Below are positions 8,482-19,900 of a stretch of 23,801 bases of DNA, in pieces. Position numbers and translations under genes: made by a program. Position 1 is the stretch's first letter. The number at the start of each line of letters is the position of its first letter. The notes beneath the pieces are model-generated. The model saw only the letters and a program-made list of their open reading frames with translations. It ran no database searches and was not told the DNA's origin. Origin of the DNA: a virus. The stretch lies in the IMG/VR virus record IMGVR_UViG_3300028414_000060, positions 1-23,801 of that record. One strand, 5' to 3'.

Positions 8482-9147
8482 TTATATGAAGATGAAGGTT
8501 TTTTCATGACCTAACTTTACAGACGTATCGAAGTTGACATCGTAACCTGCTGCTTTAATTTTTCTAAAGAATACAACGTCTTCTCCGTAGTTTTTATCTG
8601 CTTGATCATCAAACCATAAAGGAGGTGTAAGTTTATCAAATACCTCTTTTTTAATTAAGCAAAAACCCAAACCACCAAAGTCTCCTTGGATCATTTTATC
8701 TTTATGTTTTTCTATATACTCATCATTAATCCAGTCGCCACCTTCAGATTGTTTTCCTCCTACCCAAGCAGACCAAGCGTTATCTGGTTTTATTCTGTAG
8801 ATACCTGAAACAACAGGAACATTTCTCGATATTAAGTTTTCTAAATCTGTAGGGTGAAATGTCATATCAGAATCAATAAGCAACATATAGTCAAAATCAA
8901 ACTCTCCATTAAAAGGTTTTGCCGAGTTATGAGATGTGCCCATAACCTTATCTCTTGAAGTCTGTATAAGTGAACTGTAATCAATATTAGACGTAAACAC
9001 ATAACCGTTGTTTACTATCCACATAATTAAGTTTGTCCAAGAATTTAAAAAGTTGTTTGAAAATCTGTTACCTGGTGAGGCTATAAAAATTCTTGGTTTA
9101 TTTTCATCTTTACACTCCACACAAGGTGTTTCTTTGTTTTTTTTCAT
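8482..9147 (-). CDS. GT-A-fold (family 2-like) glycosyltransferase
   Basis: This is a predicted cytoplasmic nucleotide-sugar transferase of 221 residues. Residues 18-24 (PRIFIAS) form the first strand. QTSRDKVM (62-69) and DFDYMLLIDSDMTFHP (84-99) follow, with D92-S93-D94 in the place of the metal-binding DxD motif. The VVSGIYRIK segment (112-120) and the acceptor-side GEDVVFFRKIKAAGYD (188-203) with the Glu-Asp pair are typical. His214 near the C-terminus fits the late metal-ligand histidine of such enzymes. An N-terminal Cys9-x2-Cys12 is unusual. It sits alone between virion genes, with a 22-base A-rich leader and a 93-base gap after it. The substrate is unknown; it could decorate a fiber or a host surface glycan. 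A dedicated transmembrane segment is absent. Confidence 0.8.
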   Translation of the reverse strand: MKKNKETPCVECKDENKPRIFIASPGNRFSNNFLNSWTNLIMWIVNNGYVFTSNIDYSSLIQTSRDKVMGTSHNSAKPFNGEFDFDYMLLIDSDMTFHPTDLENLISRNVPVVSGIYRIKPDNAWSAWVGGKQSEGGDWINDEYIEKHKDKMIQGDFGGLGFCLIKKEVFDKLTPPLWFDDQADKNYGEDVVFFRKIKAAGYDVNFDTSVKLGHEKTFIFI

Positions 9148-9169
9148 TGTTGTTTGTTTTAATTAATAT

Positions 9170-10243
9170 TTAAAGCCCTGGGTCATAATAAGTATTTTCA
9201 ATATTTCCAGTCGCATGAAAGGCATTGTAAAAAGCAATAACATTAGTTATTCCACCTCCTGGATAACCATTATTTGTATATGTTGTAGACGGAAAACTTC
9301 CACATCTCCACCCAGTACCTGCGAAAGCAACTTCTGATCCTGAAGTGCCATTTGTTTGATATATTGTATTCCCTACCGTCCAAGAACTACCTGCACATTG
9401 GTGAATATAGGCAGTACTCCAAGATGAAGAATTATACCTTTGTTGGTAACCTGCGGTTAAAGCACTAGAGCCACTACTGTATTGATAAGCAGTTGAACTA
9501 CCGCTTCCCAATATTGGTACAGCGTACATTGTTCCATTATAACTACAAGTAGAACCATGGTAATATAAGTTACTTATACTACATATGTCCTGCTCGCCAT
9601 TGCACGAATTATTGTTTGAAAACTCAAACACTATTAACAACTCGTCATCGTCAGAAATAGTACCTGTATAAGTAGTGTATCCTGTAGTGCTTTTTGTGTG
9701 AACAAGAGTAAATCCTGAAGTGGTGTATCCGTAGGATGAACCATGATATCCCTTGTAAACCTTTAAGGTTGCACAGGTTGTGCTTTCCCTGTAAAGTCGT
9801 ATGTTGTAGTTCTTAGAAGAACCTGTTACATTTCTGTATCTAACATACCTAATAAGAAATGCTAATGCATCTCCACTTGTAAAACCTACTATGCCAGAAT
9901 TTGCTGTTATTGCGTTAGAGGAATTACATCCAGATGTGCTGTATTGATTTGATCCTACAAAATTTGAGTGAACAACTTGAATACACGCACCACTTGATGC
10001 TGTTGCATCGTGATCATAACCGTACCATTCAGACATCTTATATGGTGCAGCATTATCTGGTCTAGAAGCAGAATTGGTATTCGTAACATCATATGAAACA
10101 CCACTACCATTAGAGTCCCCACTTACTGCAAGGTCTTTCGAACTATAAGGAGCAGCAGGAAGTTGTGCTTGGTTATAGTTGTCAAAATGCTTTTCATTAG
10201 CAATTTTTGTTAGATGTAATGTTCCTGAAGTGGGTACAGCCAT
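9170..10243 (-). CDS. Cys/Tyr/Ser-rich receptor-binding-like tail protein (357 residues)
   Basis: The N-terminus (MAVPTSGTLHLTKIANE) and the segment SRPDNAAPYKMSEWYGYDHD (60-79) are a module I associate with short tail-fiber or receptor-contact proteins of Bacteroidota phages. From residue 80 the sequence is rich in Ser, Thr, Gly, Tyr and Asn and looks beta-structured. It has eight cysteines (87, 106, 157, 214, 221, 233, 283, 314), an even number and far more than neighbouring proteins. No enzyme motif is seen. The ATG abuts the stop of the 128-residue gene, and both follow the giant fiber. The role in adsorption is inferred from composition, module and context. Confidence 0.5.
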   Translation of the reverse strand: MAVPTSGTLHLTKIANEKHFDNYNQAQLPAAPYSSKDLAVSGDSNGSGVSYDVTNTNSASRPDNAAPYKMSEWYGYDHDATASSGACIQVVHSNFVGSNQYSTSGCNSSNAITANSGIVGFTSGDALAFLIRYVRYRNVTGSSKNYNIRLYRESTTCATLKVYKGYHGSSYGYTTSGFTLVHTKSTTGYTTYTGTISDDDELLIVFEFSNNNSCNGEQDICSISNLYYHGSTCSYNGTMYAVPILGSGSSTAYQYSSGSSALTAGYQQRYNSSSWSTAYIHQCAGSSWTVGNTIYQTNGTSGSEVAFAGTGWRCGSFPSTTYTNNGYPGGGITNVIAFYNAFHATGNIENTYYDPGL

Positions 10244-10630
10244 TTACTCTTCGTTTTGTGCATTTATTTCATCTTCTCCTGGAGGTAAAATTTCCCAAGG
10301 CATAACATCAGGTTTAACAAACCTAGGTGATTCAATATCTTTTATTTGATCATCAAGTATTTTATAAACGTCTGACTCTTCAGGTTCAGTATGTCTAATC
10401 CAGTCTTGAGCCATTTCGTAAGTCACATCTTCATATTTTGTGAAACTGTCTGAACTTGGTGAAGGCATATTTTTTGTCGATTTAAAGTTTACTACAGTTC
10501 CAAACTCTGAAGTACCCTCATATCGATAATCAATTGCTGTTACAACATTAATTAATTCATTATCTGCTCCTATATTTTGAACAGGCTGAACATAAATTTG
10601 ATCTATTAATAATAAATAAGTGTTTTCCAT
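10244..10630 (-). CDS. Small fiber-associated protein (128 residues), function unknown
   Basis: This is an acidic protein with an N-terminal beta region (TYLLLIDQIYVQPV, then VVTAIDYRYEGTSEFGTVVN) and a helical middle (YEDVTYEMAQDWIRHTEPEE). It ends in a Pro-rich, acidic tail (KPDVMPWEILPPGEDE). Similar small proteins occur next to fiber genes in environmental phages, but I cannot name a family. It starts four bases after the stop of the 3205-residue fiber, and its stop touches the next start. A fiber-assembly or tip-accessory role is plausible from position only. Confidence 0.5.
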   Translation of the reverse strand: MENTYLLLIDQIYVQPVQNIGADNELINVVTAIDYRYEGTSEFGTVVNFKSTKNMPSPSSDSFTKYEDVTYEMAQDWIRHTEPEESDVYKILDDQIKDIESPRFVKPDVMPWEILPPGEDEINAQNEE

Positions 10631-10634
10631 AATT

Positions 10635-10955
10635 TTATTTTTTGCAGTTACAGGCTCTTTTATTACATACAGCCATTTGTGATTTAAGTTCGTCTATTTG
10701 TTTTTGTTGCTCTTTCATAGCCTCTAGTAAAACAGGAATAAGACCTTGATATCTTAAAGACAAATTACCATCCTCGTTTTCTCGTACAAGTTCTGGTACA
10801 ACCTTTTGTACATCTTGTGCTATAAAACCAATATCTTCTTTTATATCTAGAAGACTATCGCTTTCTTTCCAATCAAAAGAAACACCCTCTAAATCCATTA
10901 CTTTATCTAAAGCATTTTCAATAGGTTTTATGTTTTCTTTATAATTTTTATCTGA
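10635..10955 (-). other. Peptidase_S74 autocleaving chaperone domain
   Basis: This encodes residues 3100-3205 of the giant fiber. The catalytic-type Ser3100 and Lys3105, the GFIAQDVQ core and the final helix (LIPVLLEAMKEQQKQIDELK) are all present, so the domain looks active. In studied members the domain trimerises the fiber and is then released. Confidence 0.9.
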
Positions 10956-13900
10956 TGGAGATCCGTAGGCTACAACATCGCCTTTCACAGTTAAAGTACC
11001 TGAAGAACTTAACCCCAGTTTATTTACTATAGTTTCTTGGGACTTTTGATCCGCTGATCCAGTTCCTATATAAAAACCAGTTGAAGCACCTCCACCACCT
11101 GCTTGTAGTCTCCAAGGATAATTAAAAGTTCCAGTACCTGTTGGTCTGTAGAACATTATTCTAGGATTTTGGTCTGTAGTTGCAGGTATTACTACTTCTG
11201 AATTTGCAAAAGTAGAATCTAAAGCAAAATTTGCTGCACCTGTGAAAGTGTAAACTCCAGAAGCAGTATCATTTGCGTTAGATGTTAGATAATTAGAGTG
11301 AGTATGTAATGAAGCAGCAGCACCTATTTCTGTATAGGTAGGTTTATGACCTTCGTGATATATTTCTCTAGGAATACTATTGTCTATAACATAGTTCCCC
11401 TCTTCTAATGTTGAAGTATCTAACTCTACAGTACCGCCTGATACTGGTGCAGGTTCTGAAGTAACACTTGGTTTTGTTGTGTAAAAAGAATTACCACCAC
11501 CTGATTTAATTAAATGTATATCTGCTTGTGTATATCTTGATGTTCTTATATACACATCCCAGTAATGCCAACTAGCACTAGTAGTTGTATCAGATTTAAC
11601 AACTCTAATACCTACCTTATCTGTGCCTGAGCCTGTAGCATTATGTAAAACATCAACGCTACCAGTTATTTCTATTTCAGTATTAGTTTCACGACCTTGT
11701 ATTGCTATGTCAAATTTTTGCGTTCCGAAAGTTTCAACATGGTTACTTAAAAATCCTTTTATTTGTAAGCCTCCATGACCTTGATTCACCTGAGCAACCT
11801 TATACCACTTGTTGCCAGTCATATTACCTTCATCCCCTAATTTAAACTTCCACTCGTTACCATTACCATCAGTTGATGTAAACTTTGCATCTATTTCAGT
11901 TTCGGTGTAGTAAATATCGTTATGGTTGTGAGCACTTGGTGTAAACGTTGATGGTTTAGATTCAATCTCAGACCAGGTTGGTTTATGACCTTCGTGATAA
12001 ACTTGCTTTGTTCCATCAGAGCCTATATATAGTTCACCGTTACCTTTTAAATTTAAAACTTTTGCCCAACTAGTTGTGGCTGTTTTATGTGCAATACCAA
12101 ATAAACCATCTTGATCTCCTGCATCAACATCACCTAAAACCAAAGCCTGATTTGTGCTTCCTTGTTCGTTTACAAGTACAGTAGCGTTAGAGTGTTGGAA
12201 GTTAAAACCGTAACCATTTGCTTGAGCGTGTAGTATTCTTGTCCAACTATCTCCACTTGTATCGCCAACATGAACCTCACTATCCTCTGCAACTATGTTA
12301 CCTGAAAAAGTTGCGTTTTTAGATGTATCTATAACAACAGCATCTTGGTTATTTTGGATTATCTTAACCGTAGTATTTGAATCCGAACCTATTCTAGTAT
12401 CGTTACCTTCCTGTTGAAATAAAGCAGCACCTGCGTCTGTGTCGTTTAAATATATATAAGGGTTTGTTACATTTTCTACCGTTACATTAGTGCCTTTTAC
12501 CTTTACATTACCATAAAAATTTGAAGTTTTATCACTCTTTATTTCAAACGCTTTTTCATGTCCACTTCCTGCGGTATCTGAATCAGCATTAACAAAAAAG
12601 TAATGGCTCTGGATTCCTGCGAATGAGGCATCAGCACTACCATAATAAATGGCATTAGAATTATTCTGTTGGAATGTTTGAATAATACTAACATTATTTC
12701 CTTCGTAATTCTCTGTTACAATACCTGATTGTTTATTTGTATTTGCGGTAAGATTACTTGCTATTTTTAATTGATTATATCCAGTGCCTCTTATATCAAG
12801 TGCCCCTGCAAAAGTTGTGTTACCTGCACCATTAATAGTTTGTCTAACAACGCCATTCGTGGCAAATTCTAAATTATAATTACCTTGAACTGCTAAAATT
12901 CCCGCATAAGCAGTATTGCCGGTTGCAAAATTACCACCTGTAGAACCTTCTCTTGCTACATAAAAACTTTGACCATTATTCTGTAAATCCAAGGCAACAT
13001 ATCCAGTGCTACCCAGCATTCTAATTCTACCATTGTTATTATGTATATCTATATCATATGTAGGAGCAGTTGTACCAGTTCCAATCCCTATTTTACCTCC
13101 AAAAGTTGTGTTACCTGCACCATCTACTTTAATGTCCCATCTACTATCAGTATCATTATATAGACCAAAATAATTAGCAGTATTGCTAAAAAAGAAATCA
13201 TCTCCAGAACCATTGAAAATTAATCTTGGAATATCGTCTGATGAATTTAATGTTAAATAACCGCCAGTAGAAACTGCTCCTGCAAAAGTTGCGTTTTGTG
13301 ATGTACCTATTGTTAAGGCAGTAGTTCCACCTGTTTTTAACAATAAAGGAATAGAGGTAATTGAGCCAATATTCATTTCAGTTGTACGAGTTTGAATACG
13401 ACCCAATAAAGTAGTTCCATCATTTTCATACATATTGATTTCTGCAATATCATCTGAAGAACGACCATTTACCCTTAATCCTATTGCATTAGAATCTGAA
13501 TTAACAGTAATATTTCCTGCAAAAACCGCTGAGGTTGCAGTATCATTACCCAATCGTAGTATTTCTGCTCCTAAGTGTAGAAACTTAAAACCATCTCCTA
13601 CCGTACTGTGATCTTCCAGAACCGCTGTTGTACCTGAAGACCCCATCCTAAACCTTTGGTTATATATATCAATATTTCTGACATATAAAGTTCTAAAATC
13701 TTTAGAATCCGTAGTTCCTAAATCTTGAGTGTTGTCTGTTGTAGGTATTATATGACCTGCAAAAGTTGAATTACCCGCTGCATCTATAGTCAACCTTGTT
13801 GAAGGTGAAGTAGCACCATCAGCAGTAGTTTTAAATACTAATTTTCCAGGCATATCATTTTCCCCTGGAGTACCGTCTACATAAGCGTCTATACTCGCTA

Positions 13901-16900
13901 GTCTTTCATAGGCAGTGCCATCATAACCATAGAAACCTACAACTGCAATTCTTTCATTTTCTTGTACTATTGTAGGTGATGCTCCTGTACCGCTAGATTT
14001 TCCTAATCCTAAAAATGAAAAGTTTCCTGCTGTATCATTATGTGTAAAGATTTGAGCAGAAGCAAAAAGATCATTTTCAACATTTAAATCTCCTGTTCCA
14101 TAATTAGAATTATAAGAAGGAGTTGTGGTTCCAATACAAACCTCCTTTGAATCTTTTATAAATACATAACCGCTGTTGCTGTCGTTACCTAATTTAAGAC
14201 CTGCTGAAGTTCGTGCTTGTATTTGATTCACATATTGTGCACCGTCAATTGATACATCTTTTTTAAATGTTACATCCCCTTCAAAAAATGCGTCTTGTGA
14301 AGAATCAAGAGTTAGGGCAGTTGTACCACTTGTAGTTGTTGCAAATACCAAAGCACTACCCTCTGTTGCGTATACTTGACCTAAAATACCTGTAGTTGCG
14401 TTTGAAAGATTAACTGATGGTCTTGATGCACCTACTCCTTTTACTTCTAATCCTGTATAATTTGAAACACCATCAATAAGCAATGTTCCGTCAATCGTTG
14501 CATCATCGTCTACTTGCAATTTACCCTTGACCTGTACATCATCTTGGAATATTCTATCACCTACGCTATCTACTCTTATAACTTTCCATCCTGATATCCA
14601 ACACGCCCTTGTTCCAGATGTGTAAGAATAATTAAACAATGCTAATGGTGAAAAGTATGCGGCATCTGTTTCAAAAAAACCTGTATTTGATGCGTGATGT
14701 CCTGTAATGTAACCAGAAACTTTTGTCCAATTATTACCTGGGTTTTGATTTGACATTGTCCAATACCCATAAGAACCAGGGTTACCTGCTCCAGAATCAG
14801 GATAAGAAAAATCTGATTCATGATCCGTAGAACCCATATAGTGCCCCAATGTTGTTGTATCAGCATTTTTTATCCAACATTCTTGATAGTATGTAGCGTC
14901 TTGATCAATTGGAATCATAGGGAATCCTGAGCCATAAGGAGCACCCACACCAATATTACTATTTATGTAAATAGAATATCCTCCTGGTGCGTTTTCCTCA
15001 GTAGCCCAAGTAACATTATTACTGTTAAAAAAGGATTTTAATTCAGTATCATTCCAAGTTGGATCAATTTCAAAAACAGTATCACCTGGAGTATAGTGAC
15101 CTAAAGGATATTCAGATGTTATTCCTGATGCATACCTTGAGTTCTTTTTTGATAAACCACTAGTAAAAATAGGGTTTGCTTCGTCTTTTCTTGCAAATGA
15201 AGAAGATGAATAAGTATCTAATGTGTCTGCGTCTAATCCTGAACCCGATCCATCTACAGTCTTAATTGCTGTTAAAAGTTCGGCAGCAGTTGAGTAAACA
15301 TTTGCTTCAGCGTCTGTAGGTGCAAAAGATGTTGGTAAGCCTGATATGTCAACACCATCAACAGTAGCATTTGCCGCCATTACAATATTACCTGAAAAAG
15401 TTACGTTACCTGTGTCTAACGCTACACTTAAAGGTGTAATACTAGATGTAGAAATAGTAAAATTAGTACCGCTTGCTGTTAATATTGGATCTAAACCGCC
15501 ACCTGCTAGATTATCAAACTTTAGCGTTGGTGTAGATTTTGATATTGTTATGTCCCCTACAAAAGTTGCGTTACCACCTTCAGACATATCTAAGGTTAGT
15601 GCTGTTATCGTAGACGCACCATCTTTACCTCTAAAATAAATGTCTTTATCACTTGCTAAGTTGTCAACATACAAATGCCCTGTACTATTTCTAATAACAC
15701 CGTCCGACCCATCGTGGAAAAGTTTTAAACTTGTCCCACTAAAATTAAGAGTCTTCGAAGATTCTAAACTTACATCTCCTGCAAAAATTGCATTACCATT
15801 ACCACCGTCTAATCTTAAAGAAGTTATACTAGAACTTTCATCTTTAAACCATAAATCACCATTTGAAACAAATTGACCCCATTTACGTGTAGAATCTTGC
15901 ATGTATATTACAGGATTACCACCTCCTGAAGAATTAATAAAAAGAATATTATTTCCTGAGGATTGTGTCATTGTAACATCTCCACCAAATGTTGCGTTAC
16001 CAGATGTACTAATAGTCCCTACATTTGATAGATCATATACTGCCTCTGAAGCGGACGTATTACGAGCAGCAAAATTTAACCAACCGCTACCTGCTTTATT
16101 TAAAATTTGAATAGATTCTCTAAGATATAATCTACTAAAAGCCTGAATATGACCTGTTGCATCAATAGCACCACCAACTTTTAAATTATTTGTTAAATCC
16201 CAAGTATCATCACCCTCATCAAATATTAAACTTGCTTGGGTTATAGTGTCATTTCCGTTAGTGTCAAGACCCCTAAAGACAGATATACCAGAGGTAGATG
16301 CTGTCATTGTATTTGGTGTACCTTGTGTTGTGTTAAGTTGTAGTATATTATCTTTAACTTCTACAGTTGCTGTGTTTAAAGTTGTTGTAGTACCATTGAC
16401 AATTAGGTCACCCGCAACTGTTACATTATTTGTAAAACTTGCGTCACCAGAATTATTAATAATTAATCTATCAGTTGTGTTTGTTCTTAAAGCAACTCCA
16501 GTAGCGGCATTTCTAACCAAACCACTTGCAGATGCTGCTGTAAGCATAAATCCACCTGTGTTTGATACGTTTGCTCTAATATTACCTGCAACCTCTAGTT
16601 GATCTGTTGGATCCATACCTACACCAACTTTCCCTGCAAAAGTTGCGTTTGCGTCACCTTTGATTCTAAGTGCTTCTAATGGGGTTCCTGCGGTTTTAAC
16701 CCTAAATATAGTATCTCCTTGAGCAGCGTTAAATCTATTATCAATATAAGAATCACCTGTTGAAGCATTATGCCATAAATCTAATCCCGAAGAATTATCT
16801 GAACTTCTAAGTAAAACAGCAGTATCACCTGTATTTCCACTTACTCCTGTTAATTGCAAAACTTTACTAGCAGTTTCAGAGTCTGTAGGTAGAGTAGATC

Positions 16901-19900
16901 CAGGATTTGGAGTTCCTATGCCAACATCACCTTTTTTAGTAATACGCATTTTCTCAGTATTACCAACCCCTGCTTCGTAAGTTTTAATTGCTATATCTCT
17001 ACCAACAGTACCAGTATTATTGTAGTGAACTCCTATACCTCCGTCTCCATTGTTGAAAGTTAACAAGGAGTCATTACCACCTCTAATATCAATATTACCA
17101 TTTACAGTAAACTTTTGATAAAGTGTATCATGTCCAATACCCACCTTCCCATCAGAAAGTATTTTTAAATATGTATTTGTTCCTTTTGTAAAAGTATATT
17201 CGCTATTTGTTTTAAATGTTATTCCAGTACCTTCACCTTGTATAAAGTTATTTACATTACCTCCTAATGTAACTCTTCCTTCTAATCTAGAAGTTCCTGT
17301 ATTGTGTAGTTTATAACTAGGATCAGCAGTACCCACACCTAATTGACCGTCTTTATCTAGTACCATTTTAGTGGTACCCGCTATCTGCCAATGATGTTCA
17401 CCTGCCGCTTCAGCATCTTGGGCGTCATACAAGACTGTACCATCGTTTTGTCCATATGGCACACTAGTGGTTGATATTTTCAATCCTCTATTTGCAGTTC
17501 CTGTAAAGGTTGCGTGTGCGTGTTCACCTGTTCCAGAACCACCTCTAACTTCAAGTTTTGTGTTAGGCTCACTTACCCCGATACCTATTCTACCAGTGTC
17601 AGGAACTATTGTTAATGCTTCTAAAGTGTTTCCTCCATCAGTAACTCTAGTGAAAAACTTGTGACCTAAAGTGGAATTATATTTTATAAAAGAGTTACTA
17701 CCAGTAACCTCTATTGAACTTCCAGTATAAGTTCCTGCTTGTGTTGTAATTTCAAGATTACCAAACCTTGCTACTCTACCGTTTGTACCACTTGGTACTG
17801 TTAATTTATGACTTGGATCTACTGTTCCAACACCTAAATTACCCCCTGTAAACCAAGAACTACCATTTGAAGATAATCTTATTGATTCAGTAGTACCATC
17901 GGCTTGAAACATTGACATCCTTGAAGCGTTTCCACTTGCACCTACATAAAAATCAAATCTATTCTCGTTATTGTCTGCCTTAAATCTTACAAATTTACTT
18001 GTAGTAGTTGTTAATACTTCAAACTTACTACTAGGACTTGTTGTATTAACACCCACATCACCATCCGCATCTATATTGAAATAAGTTGTTCCGTTATTTA
18101 ATACTCTAAAGTTTCTACCACCATAATCATTATTAGCATTTACATCTATATAAAGAGAACCTGTTGAATCTATAGTAGATACTAAACCATTATTAAGCCA
18201 AGCATCTCCAGTTACCTTGATACCTGTGTCTATAGTTGATATTTTTAAATTGCTATTATAAAATAAATGTGCTCCACCGCCTGTAGAAAATTGAGCAGAT
18301 TGATTACCGTCTGCTCTTTGTATGTACAAATTATCTGATGGGCGAATGTATAAATTTCCTGCTCCGTTCTCGTCTATGTAACTATGTGATCCACTGTGAA
18401 ATATTTGAAGATCTTGTGAAGCACCAAATTTAAGTTTACCACCATTCCCATCATTAAACATCAACAAGTCCTTATTGACCATTAATGAGGATATGCTACC
18501 GTCTAGGTATAAGAAGGTTTCTAAACCGTTAGGTGTGGTAGTCTTTAAATAAAGATCCGATGCACCTGTTGTTTGGTTTCTTATTTCTAATGTACCAGTA
18601 TTGTTTCTTAGATAACTATTAGAGCCATTATGGTAAAGTTGAAAGTCATTACCAGAGCCAATATTTAATTGTACATTATCCCATAAATTTATGTTTTTTG
18701 CAAACTGAACATTTTCATATTCACCATCTACTCTAAAATACTCAGTGTCTCCTCCAGAACCGTTATCTGATTTAAACGAGATGCGTTTATTATCTGCCTC
18801 TTGTCTAAATACTAAGTCCCCAAGTTTGTTTTCAAAATAAGTATTAGATCCATCGTGAAAAATATTTAAATCTGCTGAACCACCGAATTGTGCTTTTATA
18901 CCGTCATTTAATCGTATATGTTTATTAAATAACGTTCTTCCCTCACTACCATCAATTTGTATATAGTTTTCAACTCCGCCAGAACCGTTATCAGATTGAA
19001 ATATAATATCCCCATCATCAGCACCATTAACAATTTTTAAATTACCTGTTTCGTTTACAATAAATGAATCTGTTGCGTTATGAAATATTTTAAGATCACT
19101 ACTACTTCCATATAAAGACTTTACATTATCAGGTAAGAAAATATCTTTAGAAAATACATTTAAACTTGCTCCACCATCAATTCTATAATATTGAGTAATA
19201 CCCCCTGAGCCATCGTCACTTTGAAATAAGATATCCCCATCATCTGCGTAGTTTCTTATATCTAAATGACCAACGTAGTTGTTTATGTGAGTATTTGCAC
19301 CACTGTGATATATTTGAGCACCATCAGACCAACCACTACCAGAGCCTAATAGTATTATAGACTGATCAGGAAATCTAGTACCAGTGTTTGTACCGTCAGC
19401 AACACTACCATCTAAATGAAAATATGTAGTTGATCCACCAGAACCATCGTCTGACTGAAACTTTATATCATGATTATCTGTATGGTTTATAAAGTTTAAA
19501 TCTCCTGTAGCATTTGTAACAAAAGCATTTGTTCCATTATGGTATATCTGCATGTCAGACGATGAACCAAAATTCCCTTTAACATTATCTAAATGTTGTG
19601 TTCCTTTTTCAAATTCTGTTCTTCCTTGACCACCATCTATTCTAATATATGTATCAATACCGCCTGAACCATTATCACTTTGAAAGATAATATCTCCATC
19701 ATCTTGTGAAACTTTAATTATAAGATCTCCTGTTTGGTTATCTACAATACCTGTAGTTCCTGTATGCTGTAGTTGTAGGTTTCCGGCACTACCAAGTTTA
19801 ACCCTTTTACCATCTTGCCATTGGGCACTTTCAGAAAATATTGTTTGTGTCTGACTCCCATCTAACCTAAAATATGTAGTAACTCCACCTGAACCATCAT

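Noticed and set aside
15346-16602. Several plus-strand open frames opposite the giant fiber
   Set aside because: They are antisense to a strongly supported coding frame, are hydrophobic and repetitive as expected from the reverse of Thr/Ser/Gly-rich repeats, and have no start context.
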